Counted from the first letter of the stretch, positions 32,748-41,390 are shown. The stretch: DNA of 64,000 bases from AV40 sp035568175 (GCA_035568175.1 DATMON010000004.1:1-64000), one strand, 5' to 3'. The notes: generated by a model from the letters alone, not told the origin. A program made the numbers and translations.

Positions 32748-33230
32748 TCACTCTTTTTGCGCGGGCTGCACCGGCTCTTTTTTCGGTTGGCGCTTTAGTA
32801 AAGTGATCTGTTTGATTCGCGCGGAATCGGACGGGCTCCAGGTGGCGATGTCGGGATCGTCTTTGAAGGCGTTGTGGACAATGCGCCGCTCGTAGGAATT
32901 CATTGGCTCGAGTTGGAGCGATCGGCCAGTGGCGCGCACCCGCTCGGCCAGCGTGCGCACGCGCTGCACGATTCGATCTTCGCGCATCGAGCGATACATT
33001 TCGCAATCGACGACAACTTTCGGCGCATCCTTGTCTTTCGTCTGCAGGAGCCGATTGAGCAAAAACTGGAGCGCTTCGAGCGTTTCGCCATCGCGTCCAA
33101 TCAGGCGACGGCTTTCCTCGGTATAAATTTGCAGGACCAGATTGCCCGCTTCGTTCTGCGATTCTTCGATGTCCACGACGAAGCCGAGATAGCCGAGAAT
33201 GGTGTCGAGTAATTCCTTCGGCGTCATCAT
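32748..33230 (-). CDS. khpB: KhpB/Jag-type KH-R3H RNA-binding protein
   Basis: 160 residues. An N-terminal strand GYLGFVVDIEESQNEAGNLV then a KH domain with the GxxG-like LIGRDGETLEALQFLLNRLL and an R3H domain YERRIVHNAFKDDPDIATWS (RxxxH present) with ARIKQITLLKRQ. KhpB binds RNA and affects membrane-protein and cell-wall synthesis; in many bacteria it lies just after yidC, as here. It is shorter than Gram-positive Jag and lacks the N-terminal Jag extension. ATGA overlap with yidC (33227-33230). A Lys/Pro-rich tail ends it. Confidence 0.88.
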   Translation of the reverse strand: MMTPKELLDTILGYLGFVVDIEESQNEAGNLVLQIYTEESRRLIGRDGETLEALQFLLNRLLQTKDKDAPKVVVDCEMYRSMREDRIVQRVRTLAERVRATGRSLQLEPMNSYERRIVHNAFKDDPDIATWSPSDSARIKQITLLKRQPKKEPVQPAQKE

Positions 33231-34945
33231 TTTCGTTTACCCGCGGGCACACGCTTTTCGAGCGTCGGCACTGGTTGTCGTTTGTTGTAATAAAATTGCA
33301 CGATGCTGAAAAGGTTTTGGGTGGTGTAATACAATGCCAAAGCCGCGGCAAAATTGTAGCAGATAAACAAAAAGATCAGCGGCGTGAACATCATTACTCG
33401 GCGCTGGGTGGCGTCGCCCGTCTTGGGGGTCATCGCCATCAGCCAGATTTGGGTCGCGGCCATGCAAAGCGGGATGATGTTGATTGGCCAGCCCATCCCC
33501 GGCAAATGCCCGACTGTGTCGGGTTGGGATAAATCGCGGACCCACAAGAAAGATGAGTTTCGCAGTTCAACCGCTTGGCCCAGCATTTTGAAAAGCCCAA
33601 AGAAAATCGGGATCTGAATCATCATCGGCAGACAGCCACCGACCGGATTGATCCCGTAATCTTTGTAGAGCTTCATCACTTCCTGGTTCATCCGGGTCGG
33701 ATCGTCCTTATACTTATCGCGCAGCTCCTGAATCTTCGGATTGAGGAGCGACATTCGCCGCATCGAAAGGTTGGCTTTGTTTTGGAGCGGCCAAAGCACG
33801 ATTTTGATAATTGCGGTCAGCGCGAGAATCGACCACCCGTAGGAACCGATAAAACCGTGGAGCCAGTTGAGAAAATTGAGCAAGAATTGGCTAACGATTT
33901 TGAAAATTCCCAAATCCATGATCTCGGCTTCGTTGTGATCGAGCCGGGCGAGGCGGTGATAAATTTTCGGCCCGGCCCAAATCTCAAACTTCGCGCTATA
34001 GGTTTGGCCGGGCGGCAATTGAAAAGCGGGCATCCGCAACGCGCCCGAAAGTCCGTAGGTTTTTTGTTCCGGCGAGATATCGAAGCGCCGGCCCCAAACA
34101 CCGTTGGCTTTTGTCGTTAATGGCGCGATCAGTGTCGTGAAAAATTGATCACTGACTGCGGCCCAATCGGCATTGGCCAGGTCTTGTTGATAAAACGGCT
34201 GCGGCGCACGCGCGCCGATGCCCAACAAACCGCCGCCCCCTCCAAACCAATTAACGTCCACTCCCTTAGCCTTGCCGTCGACGCACCAGACAAGCCGGGT
34301 GTAATACGAATAATCTCGCGGGTGAATCGGCGACGCCGACCCGAGCGCGATGAAGTAACCAGGATTTGTATAAGGCCCGGCGCCGGTATTCACCAGATCG
34401 ACATCCATCTCCGCGAGAAAGTTGTCTTTCTTCTCCTGACTTGGCGGAAAGAAAAATTTCTTTCGAATGATGATGTTGTTGGTGTTGCGCTCACATTTAA
34501 CGCTCCCATCCGCTTCCCGGCTTAGAGCAAATTCATCGATTTTGGGCGCGTTCGGTTGTTCGATTATCGCGCCGATCGGCAATTGCTCTTTTGAATTGAG
34601 CACAACGCGCTCGTCGCCCTGAGCAATGTGATTGGGCAAAACGGCTTCCCGAATACCGCCGCCGCGATTCGTTAGGCGAAGTTCGACGTCGTCATTTCGC
34701 AGCGTTTCGTTTTTTTCCGCGAACGTCGGAGTTGCTTCCGCTGCTGGAGTCGTAGCCGGAGCAGGAGCGAGCGAAGACGAAGCTAAAGGAATCGGCGACG
34801 CGCTAGTTCCGGCAAGAGGCGTCGGCGCTGGAGCCAAAGCAGATATCGCAGGCCGGGGACGGGGCGTTTGTTTGGCGATCCACCATTCCCACGCCCCCAA
34901 TCCGATGACGCAAAGTATAACGGCAATCCATGCAGTTCGATCCAT
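33227..34945 (-). CDS. yidC: Membrane protein insertase YidC
   Basis: 572 residues with the Gram-negative arrangement: first membrane segment (TAWIAVILCVIGLGAWEWWI), a Pro/Ala/Thr-rich linker, a large periplasmic beta domain (residues about 80-320: VELRLTNRGGGIREAVLP; VWGRRFDISPEQKTYGLSGA) and five C-terminal membrane segments from about 350 (GSYGWSILALTAIIKIVLWPL; GCLPMMIQIPIFFGLFKML; MFTPLIFLFICYNFAAALAL). MRRMSLLNPKIQELRDKYKDD is the conserved cytosolic loop. YidC inserts inner-membrane proteins alone or with Sec. Cluster order rnpA-yidD-yidC-khpB is typical. The end KRQPVPTLEKRVPAGKRK is basic as usual. Confidence 0.96.
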   Translation of the reverse strand: MDRTAWIAVILCVIGLGAWEWWIAKQTPRPRPAISALAPAPTPLAGTSASPIPLASSSLAPAPATTPAAEATPTFAEKNETLRNDDVELRLTNRGGGIREAVLPNHIAQGDERVVLNSKEQLPIGAIIEQPNAPKIDEFALSREADGSVKCERNTNNIIIRKKFFFPPSQEKKDNFLAEMDVDLVNTGAGPYTNPGYFIALGSASPIHPRDYSYYTRLVWCVDGKAKGVDVNWFGGGGGLLGIGARAPQPFYQQDLANADWAAVSDQFFTTLIAPLTTKANGVWGRRFDISPEQKTYGLSGALRMPAFQLPPGQTYSAKFEIWAGPKIYHRLARLDHNEAEIMDLGIFKIVSQFLLNFLNWLHGFIGSYGWSILALTAIIKIVLWPLQNKANLSMRRMSLLNPKIQELRDKYKDDPTRMNQEVMKLYKDYGINPVGGCLPMMIQIPIFFGLFKMLGQAVELRNSSFLWVRDLSQPDTVGHLPGMGWPINIIPLCMAATQIWLMAMTPKTGDATQRRVMMFTPLIFLFICYNFAAALALYYTTQNLFSIVQFYYNKRQPVPTLEKRVPAGKRK

Positions 34946-34962
34946 AACATTGGTAGCGCCCG

Positions 34963-35235
34963 CTATTCACAGACCAGCGATTTGGTAACGTTTCGAGCGC
35001 AAATTTCTTTTGGGACGGGATCGTGTCCACAACCGCTCCAGGGGTGACAGCGGGCCAGCCGTTTCAAACCCAGCCAGCCGCCTGAGATAATGCCGTGCGT
35101 TTCAACGGCCTCCAGAAAATAGTGCGAGCACGTCGGCTCAAATCGACAACCCGAGCCTGGACCGCCCAGCATCAAGAGCAGCGGCGAAATCGTAAGCTGA
35201 TAAAGGCGAATGAGCGCACGTAAAATTTTCAGCAT
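34963..35235 (-). CDS. yidD: Membrane protein insertion efficiency factor YidD
   Basis: From ATG 35235, 90 residues (an in-frame upstream ATG gives 104 but begins inside rnpA). MLKILRALIRLYQLTISPLL is the conserved N-terminal amphipathic helix; GSGCRFEPTCSHYFLEAVETH carries the conserved CRFxPTCSxY motif and RLARCHPWSGCGHDPVP the second. YidD is a small membrane-associated factor linked to insertion of membrane proteins. It overlaps the end of rnpA by seven bases, consistent with coupling, and precedes yidC. Confidence 0.94.
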   Translation of the reverse strand: MLKILRALIRLYQLTISPLLLMLGGPGSGCRFEPTCSHYFLEAVETHGIISGGWLGLKRLARCHPWSGCGHDPVPKEICARNVTKSLVCE

Positions 35236-35597
35236 GGAGTCGCTAGAATAGAAGCGCGCTTGGCCAGACGCAACCACTCAACTTCCAGCTGCTGATAGGT
35301 TGCGCCGGCGGCGTTCACGCGTGCAATCGTCACAATCCATGTCCCGTCAACAATCTCGCGTTGATGCTTGCGAACAATTTCGCGCAGGCGCCGTCGAACG
35401 CGATTGCGCACGACCGCGCGTCCAATGGTGCGCGAGGTGATAAAGCCGGCGCGAAAACGAGTGACGTCGTTCACCGAAAGAACGCTAAGCACGACTAACT
35501 GACCGCGATAGACTCGGCCGTTTTTCTTTACCTCCTCGAATTCCGCGGATTGAGTCAGGCGGCGACTTTTGGGAAATGTGAAGCGTTTTGCCGGCAT
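35229..35597 (-). CDS. rnpA: Ribonuclease P protein component
   Basis: 122 residues. RLTQSAEFEEVKKNGRVYRG is the N-terminal region and FITSRTIGRAVVRNRVRRRLREIVR holds the RNR motif that binds RNase P RNA. It supports the catalytic RNA in tRNA 5' maturation. Start ATG 35597 (MPAKRFTFPKSRRL). Its normal upstream neighbour rpmH is not present; the 190 bases upstream contain REP hairpins only. Stop overlaps yidD. Confidence 0.95.
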   Translation of the reverse strand: MPAKRFTFPKSRRLTQSAEFEEVKKNGRVYRGQLVVLSVLSVNDVTRFRAGFITSRTIGRAVVRNRVRRRLREIVRKHQREIVDGTWIVTIARVNAAGATYQQLEVEWLRLAKRASILATPC

Positions 35598-35612
35598 GCC
35601 ATTCTGTTAATT

Positions 35613-35768
35613 GTAGCTGCCCGCCGTCTCTGGCGGCAGGGCATTCAAATAACTGCCGATGAGGACATCGGCAGCTACAACGTCAACGACGAGATCCGCC
35701 TCCGCTCGGAATGACAAACCTCGGTACAGCAAAAGTCTTTCGTCCTGCAGGCGCGGGACGAAAGACTT
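35613..35768. repeat. REP hairpins in the place expected for rpmH
   Basis: A REP pair at 35613-35678 is bounded by GTAGCTGCC and GGCAGCTAC with inner hairpins (GCCGTCTCTGGCGGC; GCCGATGAGGACATCGGC), like the element at 54701-54765. A second hairpin at 35733-35768 has a 13-base perfect stem (AAGTCTTTCGTCC) around TGCAGGCGC. No L34-like reading frame is visible. Confidence 0.75.
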
Positions 35769-35791
35769 CGCTAATGATTCAATACCGCTGT

Positions 35792-35983
35792 CTACGGAGA
35801 AGGAGACGTGTTGACGTTGATGTCCGTCTTGGTCTCTGTCTTTGTCGAAGTTGCGGGTGACGGATTCACGATCGTCGTGTTGCTCTCCTTTTTCTCCGCC
35901 GGCGGGTTCGTTACCGTCGTTTCTTTTTGCTCACATGCCGCCAAAAGTGCGGCGCCAATCAAGAGGCAGATGTATTTGTTCAT
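35792..35983 (-). CDS. Small lipoprotein, copy 1
   Basis: 63 residues: MNKYICLLIGAALLAACEQK with a lipobox LLAAC at residues 13-17, followed by a Thr/Ser/Pro/Lys-rich, Asn-containing tail (TTVTNPPAEKKESNTTIVNP). It should be lipidated on Cys17. The tail has no predicted fold. A 52-residue paralogue follows upstream on the same strand. Function unknown. Confidence 0.65.
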   Translation of the reverse strand: MNKYICLLIGAALLAACEQKETTVTNPPAEKKESNTTIVNPSPATSTKTETKTDINVNTSPSP

Positions 35984-36013
35984 GTGAGTAGGACGGATTC
36001 CGACGCTAATTAT

Positions 36014-36172
36014 TTAAGGTGTCGGTGAAGGACTCGTAGCCGTGGTGGACTCGGTTGTAGTGCTAGTGGTCGCTTCGGGGGAAGCACTTGCCGCCGGAGC
36101 GGCCGTTTCAGTCTTCTGTTCACAAGCCGCCAAAAGCGCGGCGCCCGCCAGGATGCAAATGTATTTCTTCAT
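36014..36172 (-). CDS. Small lipoprotein, copy 2
   Basis: 52 residues: MKKYICILAGAALLAACEQK, TETAAPAASASPEATTSTTT, ESTTATSPSPTP. The first twenty residues differ from copy 1 at only a few places (N/K, L/I, I/A), including the lipobox, while the tails differ, which points to duplication and divergence of the tail. It lies 30 bases upstream of copy 1. Confidence 0.65.
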   Translation of the reverse strand: MKKYICILAGAALLAACEQKTETAAPAASASPEATTSTTTESTTATSPSPTP

Positions 36173-36229
36173 AATTACAAAGTTCGGTCAAATGATGATC
36201 GCAGCAAGAACGCATTTCGGCTGTGCGAT

Positions 36230-37327
36230 TTACAAAGGCGCTTCATATTTAAGTCCGTGGGCCTCGGCCACGGCCCGACACGTCAGCTTACCGTCTCGGG
36301 TGTTGATGCCTCCAATCAGCGCCGGCTGTTTTTTACACGCCTCGTCCAATCCGAGATCGGCCAGCAACTCGACGTAGCGATAGGTGACATTAGTCAGCGC
36401 CTGGGTGGCGGTGCGCGCGTACGCGGCCGGCATATTGGCTACGCAATAATGGGTCACGCCTTCCTCCACATAAACCGGATCGACATGCGTCGTCGGCCTT
36501 GAGGTCTCAGCGCAACCGCCCTGATCGATGGCAATGTCCACCAGCACGCTGCCCGCTTTCATCGTTTTCAACATCGCACGCGTAATTAATTTTGGCGCCT
36601 TCGCTCCCGGCAATAAAACTGCGCCAATGAGCAGATCGCAATCGGGCATCAATTCCATCAAATTCGCTTCGCTCGAATAAAGCGTCTGCAAATTGTCCAT
36701 GGCCAGATCGAGAAATCGCAATCGCTCAACATCGATATCGAGAATCGTTACGTCTGCTTCCAGACCTTTCGCCATTCGCATCGCGTTCACCCCAGAGGTT
36801 CCCCCGCCAACCACCACGACGCTTCCGGGTAAAACTCCCGGTACTCCTCCGAGCAACACCCCGCTGCCTCCGTTGTACTTCGCCAAAAAATAGGCGCCCA
36901 TCACCACCGACATGCGTCCCGCGATCTCACTCATCGGCTCGAGCAGCGGCAAACGGTTACCGATTTGAATCGTTTCGTAGGCAATCCCGGTCACCCCCGA
37001 TTTCAACAACGCCTCGGTCAGCGGCTTGCTCGCAGCCAGATGCAAATAGGTGAAGAGAATCTGACCTTTGCGCAAAAGCGGAAATTCCGCCGGAAGCGGC
37101 TCCTTTACTTTCACGATCATATCCGCACGCGCGAAAACATCTTTGGCCAGATCGACAATTTCCGCGCCGGCCTTGACATAGTCGTCGTCGGGATAACCGG
37201 ACCCGACGCCGGCGCCTTTTTCCACGAGCACGGAATGACCGCGCTTGGTTAACTGCTGCGCAGCCGATGGCAGCAATCCGACACGCTGTTCCTGTTCCTT
37301 AATTTCTTTGGGAACGCCGATGATCAT
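36230..37327 (-). CDS. ald: Alanine dehydrogenase
   Basis: From ATG 37327, 365 residues (the ATG at 37363 adds repeat-encoded MSHVTRHLSLLR). MIIGVPKEIKEQEQRVGLLP is the typical start. GVPGVLPGSVVVVGGGTSGVNA gives the NAD-binding GxGxxG-type site; GKGAGVGSGYPDDDY-like ligands (KGAGVGSGYPDDDYVKAGAE) and EPMSEIAGRMSVVMGAYFL are conserved. It interconverts L-alanine and pyruvate plus ammonia with NAD(H), linking nitrogen and carbon flow. The 3' end before 36230 has no repeat; the 5' side has a self-complementary word array. Confidence 0.95.
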   Translation of the reverse strand: MIIGVPKEIKEQEQRVGLLPSAAQQLTKRGHSVLVEKGAGVGSGYPDDDYVKAGAEIVDLAKDVFARADMIVKVKEPLPAEFPLLRKGQILFTYLHLAASKPLTEALLKSGVTGIAYETIQIGNRLPLLEPMSEIAGRMSVVMGAYFLAKYNGGSGVLLGGVPGVLPGSVVVVGGGTSGVNAMRMAKGLEADVTILDIDVERLRFLDLAMDNLQTLYSSEANLMELMPDCDLLIGAVLLPGAKAPKLITRAMLKTMKAGSVLVDIAIDQGGCAETSRPTTHVDPVYVEEGVTHYCVANMPAAYARTATQALTNVTYRYVELLADLGLDEACKKQPALIGGINTRDGKLTCRAVAEAHGLKYEAPL

Positions 37328-37332
37328 CCGAA

Positions 37333-37420
37333 GAAGTGATAAGTGACGAGTGACATGTGACAAGCATTAAAGCGCGTCAGGCGAAATTTACTCGTCACTC
37401 GTCACTGGTCACCTGTCACT
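37333..37420. repeat. Self-complementary GTCACTC word array
   Basis: Left arm AGTGATAAGTGACGAGTGAC and ATGTGAC (37336-37362), right arm CGTCACTCGTCACTGGTCAC and CTGTCACT (about 37392-37419), period 7. The two arms are near reverse complements around a spacer of about 30 bases. The right arm supplies the last residues and stop of the AlgH-family gene, and the left arm gives a spurious N-terminal extension of ald. Confidence 0.75.
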
Positions 37421-37982
37421 AGTTTAGTGACGGATCGTCCGGCGCAGCCGCGAGCATCCGATACCAGGGGCCAAGTCGATTCATGATATCGAACCAAAGT
37501 CGCGACAGACGCTCGAATTTCAAAGCCGCCCGGCTCGGCTTTTGCACGATCCACGCTTTTTGTTTCATCTCGGCCTCGAGTTGTCCGGCGCTCCATCCGG
37601 CGTAACCCAGGAACGCGCGAACGGACGGCGCCTCCCCGGACAGATCCGCCAGCGCTTCCTCCGCGTTGAGCGAATGCTGATTTAATTTAAGCCCTTCGCC
37701 CTTCTCCCATTCGAACGCAGCCAGCATCAGTTGATTATTTCCGACCGGTCCGCCGAAAAAAACCGGAACGTCTGCAAGATTTTGCGGCGGTGTTTCACTT
37801 ACCAAGTCCCCGACGCTCTTATCGAGCGGCCGGTTGATGATCACCCCGATCGCGCCGTCGTCCGGATCATGCGCGGAAATAAAAAGCACCGCCCGTCGAA
37901 AGTTCGGGTCGAGCATGTTCGGATGTGCGACCAGGAGCGATCCGGCGAGATTGCGCGGTTTTTCCGGACGCAAATTGCGCAT
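37419..37982 (-). CDS. YqgE/AlgH family protein
   Basis: 187 residues. Conserved motifs: LLVAHPNMLDPNFRRAVLFI at the start, DGAIGVIINRPLDKSVGDLV and VPVFFGGPVGNNQLMLAA, then AFLGYAGWSAGQLEAEMKQKAWIV, all landmarks of the DUF179 (AlgH) family. Function is poorly known; AlgH has been linked to alginate regulation in Pseudomonas. The last four residues (PSLN) and the stop read from the neighbouring GTCACT repeat. It is followed on the plus strand by a 370-base gap with a possible RNA. Confidence 0.9.
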   Translation of the reverse strand: MRNLRPEKPRNLAGSLLVAHPNMLDPNFRRAVLFISAHDPDDGAIGVIINRPLDKSVGDLVSETPPQNLADVPVFFGGPVGNNQLMLAAFEWEKGEGLKLNQHSLNAEEALADLSGEAPSVRAFLGYAGWSAGQLEAEMKQKAWIVQKPSRAALKFERLSRLWFDIMNRLGPWYRMLAAAPDDPSLN

Positions 37983-38089
37983 GCAAAACTAAAACGCGCA
38001 TCACAGGCTTCCGCAAGTGGTCGAGATTCTTTACGGTCCAAACGGGAATCCAGCGACCCTTAAGATCGACATTCTTACGGTGCTTCCTA

Positions 38090-38239
38090 GTAGGGCCTTG
38101 GAGAGCCCATATGATTTATAGAAATTTTTGTTGCGGCAGCCTTTAAGCTCGGGTAGTAGCTGCCCAGAATTTGGAAGATTGTTCTGGGGGGAACAGCCGC
38201 CCTTCACGCCCATCGGGCGTGGGGGGCGGTACTTTTTTA
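38090..38239 (+). ncRNA. Candidate structured small RNA
   Basis: The 370-base gap before the DUF4230 gene has no frame, but reads as a folded RNA: GGGC-CTTGGAGA-GCCC (38093-38108), GCAGC...GCTGC (38136-38163), CCCAGAA-TTTGGAAGATTG-TTCTGGG (38163-38188), then a strong terminator. Two loops show GGA. It could be a small RNA or the leader of the next gene; the 5' end is not known. No family match could be made by eye, 6S included. Confidence 0.4.
38196..38239 (+). terminator. Rho-independent terminator
   Basis: GCCGCCC TT CACGCCC, loop ATC, GGGCGTG GG GGGCGG, then ACTTTTTT (T run 38233-38238). A 13-bp stem with a TT/GG internal mismatch and a U-tract. It ends the candidate RNA upstream of the DUF4230 gene. 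Confidence 0.75.
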
Positions 38240-38351
38240 GGGTGATTTGAAAGAAACACCAATCGCCGGCGGGCCTGCCGCTCTGCGGCAAACTATAAGC
38301 GGGGCACATTCTTGCCCGGCTAGAGGAGGGCTCGTAACGTCCAACATCCAA

Positions 38352-39050
38352 ATGTTGAAGTCAGAAACATCGGGACGATTCTCCTGGCCCGCGGCAATAG
38401 CGTTTGTCGTGCTGATCTTGAGCGCTGCCAGCGTTTTCGTTTTCTGGCGGCTGGAAAGTTGGCCCGCACGCACCATCGGTCAGGGGACGGAAGATTTGGA
38501 ACGTCTCGGCAACGATTTGCGTTCCGCTTTCATCGACATCGCGCATTTGCAGCCGCGAATCACGGTCAACAATCGGACGATTGTCGATCAAGCAACGCCC
38601 ACGGCCGAGCTCGCGATCCTCACCCGAGAGTTGAAGGTCAAACGCGAATTTCTGCATAGTTGGGCCGGCAGCTCCAAGCGGATCAAGTTAAGTGGAACGT
38701 TTGACGTCAAAGCCGGTTTCGATTTGCGCCAGGATGTGGCGGTCGATGTGCGACCTGACGAAATCCTAATCCAACTTCCGCACGCCGAAATTGTCGGCAT
38801 CGAGGAAAAGCACGTCGACGTGCTCACGCTCGAAAATGGTCTTTGGAACCGAATTACTGGGGCAGATCTCCAGAATGAACTCGCTCAACTCCCGGAAATG
38901 GCGCGTCGTCAGGCCATGGAAATCGAATTACCGGCGGAAGCGGAAAAGGAATTGCAGCGTCAATTGAACAAACGGATCCGGGCGCGCCAGGCCCTTAAGG
39001 TTGTCTTCGTCGGTGCGCCGCAAATCGAATCGCCCGTCGTAAATCAGTAG
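38352..39050 (+). CDS. DUF4230-like membrane-anchored protein
   Basis: From ATG 38352, 232 residues. One N-terminal membrane segment (WPAAIAFVVLILSAASVFVF) anchors an extracytoplasmic beta-rich domain: ELAILTRELKVKREFLHSW, KLSGTFDVKAGFDLRQDVAV, DVRPDEILIQLPHAEIVGIE, ENGLWNRITGADLQNELAQL and a charged helix. This fits DUF4230, a family of unknown role. An ATG at 38247 would extend into unstructured sequence. Followed by an AsmA-like gene on the same strand 58 bases later. Confidence 0.7.
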   Translation: MLKSETSGRFSWPAAIAFVVLILSAASVFVFWRLESWPARTIGQGTEDLERLGNDLRSAFIDIAHLQPRITVNNRTIVDQATPTAELAILTRELKVKREFLHSWAGSSKRIKLSGTFDVKAGFDLRQDVAVDVRPDEILIQLPHAEIVGIEEKHVDVLTLENGLWNRITGADLQNELAQLPEMARRQAMEIELPAEAEKELQRQLNKRIRARQALKVVFVGAPQIESPVVNQ

Positions 39051-39108
39051 GATAATTTGCGAAGCTGCTTTGCGCACAAACGATTTGCCGCTAAAGCAGT
39101 GGGCGCGG

Positions 39109-41388
39109 ATGCCGAAAAATCGTCTGTTGTTAATCTCGCTCGCCATGGTGATGGTGGTGCTCGGCACGATCGTCTTTGCCCCCTTTGTCGTCTCGAACGG
39201 GCTCCGTCTTTGGCTGCATTGGCAGGCGCATCGTCAGCAATTGACAATTGAACTCGGCAAAATCTCCGCTCCGTTATTGCGGCCTATTTCGATCGAGCGC
39301 ATCCGGCTGACAAGCCAGAAAGGCGCCACCCCCCAAATTGAACTCAATGCCGAGCGCGCGATTCTCCATCTCAGTTTGGCCAAAATCCTGGCCGGCCGCG
39401 ACGACGACGTTCGGACGTTGTCGGTCCAAACCGCGCGCGCGCAAATCGGCCGCGATTACTCGGAAAGCATGCGGCCGGCGCGTTTCAATTGGACAGCGTT
39501 GCAATCGCTTCTTCCGGCCAATTTCGACATCGCACATCTCGATTTGAGAGTTGAGAACGGTCCCACCGTCGTCATACTCCGCAACGCAGCGATTTCCGGA
39601 AATCAAATTGAGGCCGGACGTTTCTCCGCGGGCGAGGTCACGATTACGTCCCCTTTGTTTCGACAAACGTTTTCGCAATTGCGGGGCGCGACCAAATGGC
39701 AGGAAGATCGTCTCACCGTCGGCGGGATGAATCTCGCCCGCGGCCTCGATCTTCAATCTTTCACGGTCGACTTGTCGCGGCTCGATAAACAACGGGCCGA
39801 TCTCCAATTTGATCTCGACGTTCTCGGCGGCAAAATTCGTGCAAGCGTTTCCAATGAATGGCCGGGACAGCATTCGACTTGGAATGTCGCCGGCACCGCC
39901 AGCGGCATTTCGCTCGCGCAAACATCCGAGGCCCTCGGATTCACCGACCGGCTCGGCGGTTCGCTGCGCGCCTGCAATTTCACCTTCCGGGGCGATCCGC
40001 GCGAGCCAATGAGCGGAACCGCCTCCATTTGGACCGAACTGAACGGGTTGAGCTGGCACAATCGTGCCGCCGACGTGATCATGCTCGGCGCCATTTTTTA
40101 CAACCGCCAGATTCAACTCCAACAGCTCTACATCAAGCAGCGCAAAAACGAGCTGACTATGAGCGGTCAAGGCGCGATCCCTTCGAAATCGGCTGATTGG
40201 CTCAATCCCGATTTCCGCGGCCAAATTCTGGGAAAGATTACCGATCTCGGGCAATTCGCGGAACTTTTCGGCGCCGGCCCGCGTGATTTCGCGGGCGCGA
40301 TCGCAATTGAAGGGACGCTCAATGCGCGCGAGCGCAAACTCGGCGGATTTCTGACCGCCAGTGGAAGCTCTTTGTCTCTATTTAAACGGCAGATCGATCG
40401 ATTAACGGCGAAAATAAATCTGAAGGCGGATGCGCTCGAGGTGGAGCAGTTCGAGCTTGCACGCAAAAAGGATTTCATTCGTGCGCAAGGCAAGATCGAC
40501 ATCGCGCATGACAATGATTGCTCCGGCAGCATCGAGGCGAAGATCGGCGACGCATCCGAATATTTCCCGCTCGGTCGCGCCGGCTCGAATGGAGCGGCAA
40601 TTCCTGTCCAGCTTAACGCCAAAATCTCTTCCGGCTCGTGGGACACGCAGGCCGCTTTCACTTTGCCCGGATCGAGTCCGGTCGATTTGACGGCGAAATT
40701 TCTACTCAGGATCGGGCAGGACTGGAAAACATTCCTCGCGTCGCCGCTGGAGGCGACGATTCATTTTCCGGCCCTCGTCCTGGCCAGCGCTCCGCAGTTT
40801 CTCCATCCGGCAATTTTCAATGAAGGAATCTTGAGCGGAACGATCTCGCTCAGTCAGAATCTCGAGCATCCGAATATCGCAGGCGAAGTGCAGCTCCTGA
40901 ATGGAGTTTTGCAAAATGCGCCGCTCGATCTCACCCGCGCCAGCGGACGACTGATTTTTGGCGGCGACCACGGAACGCTCGAGTTCTTGAATGCCGCGAC
41001 CAAAGATGCCGATCTTTCGTTGAAGGGCGAAGTTGATCTCCGGAACAGCCAAGACGCCGTCGTGCGAATTTCGAGTGCGACTCCGATTTTCGACACCAGC
41101 ACGAATGTTCAGGATTGTGTTCGTCGAATTGAGATCGTCCCGGTTGACGTTACGCTGGCGCCAACGATCGAGCAGCTCGAATTCAACGGCGACCTTTTCG
41201 GTAACAGCTGGAAATTTGGGTTGAAAGAGGGAGGAACTGCCTCGGTCGCGACAATCGCCAATCAAACGACGACGGAATTTCATTTCTGTGCCGGCACCAC
41301 AGCGCAAGGCGAAGTCTTTAACGTTGGCGTGCATCCGCGACCGCAACCTTCGCCACCTCGCGGCCGGAAGCAGGGACGACGGCGTTAA
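39109..41388 (+). CDS. AsmA/TamB-like envelope protein
   Basis: From ATG 39109, 759 residues. One membrane segment (NRLLLISLAMVMVVLGTIVF) followed by a long beta-rich periplasmic part with AsmA-type repeats (LRPISIERIRL; LHLSLAKILAGRDDDVRTLSV; GSLRACNFTFRGDPREPMSG; LNGVLQNAPLDLTRASGRLI; TLEFLNAATKDADLSLKGEV). It probably forms a lipid-transfer groove like TamB/YhdP but is shorter. The C-terminus (PRPQPSPPRGRKQGRRR) is Pro/Arg-rich and probably not conserved. It converges with dnaE across a REP pair. Confidence 0.7.
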   Translation: MPKNRLLLISLAMVMVVLGTIVFAPFVVSNGLRLWLHWQAHRQQLTIELGKISAPLLRPISIERIRLTSQKGATPQIELNAERAILHLSLAKILAGRDDDVRTLSVQTARAQIGRDYSESMRPARFNWTALQSLLPANFDIAHLDLRVENGPTVVILRNAAISGNQIEAGRFSAGEVTITSPLFRQTFSQLRGATKWQEDRLTVGGMNLARGLDLQSFTVDLSRLDKQRADLQFDLDVLGGKIRASVSNEWPGQHSTWNVAGTASGISLAQTSEALGFTDRLGGSLRACNFTFRGDPREPMSGTASIWTELNGLSWHNRAADVIMLGAIFYNRQIQLQQLYIKQRKNELTMSGQGAIPSKSADWLNPDFRGQILGKITDLGQFAELFGAGPRDFAGAIAIEGTLNARERKLGGFLTASGSSLSLFKRQIDRLTAKINLKADALEVEQFELARKKDFIRAQGKIDIAHDNDCSGSIEAKIGDASEYFPLGRAGSNGAAIPVQLNAKISSGSWDTQAAFTLPGSSPVDLTAKFLLRIGQDWKTFLASPLEATIHFPALVLASAPQFLHPAIFNEGILSGTISLSQNLEHPNIAGEVQLLNGVLQNAPLDLTRASGRLIFGGDHGTLEFLNAATKDADLSLKGEVDLRNSQDAVVRISSATPIFDTSTNVQDCVRRIEIVPVDVTLAPTIEQLEFNGDLFGNSWKFGLKEGGTASVATIANQTTTEFHFCAGTTAQGEVFNVGVHPRPQPSPPRGRKQGRRR

Positions 41389-41390
41389 TT

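Noticed and set aside
35733..35768. Rho-independent terminator
   Set aside because: A 13-bp stem but no T run on either side; grouped with REP hairpins.
38060..38239. 6S RNA, tmRNA or SRP RNA
   Set aside because: No conserved SRP GGAAG/GNAR core, no tag peptide, and the single long 6S hairpin with central bubble could not be drawn.
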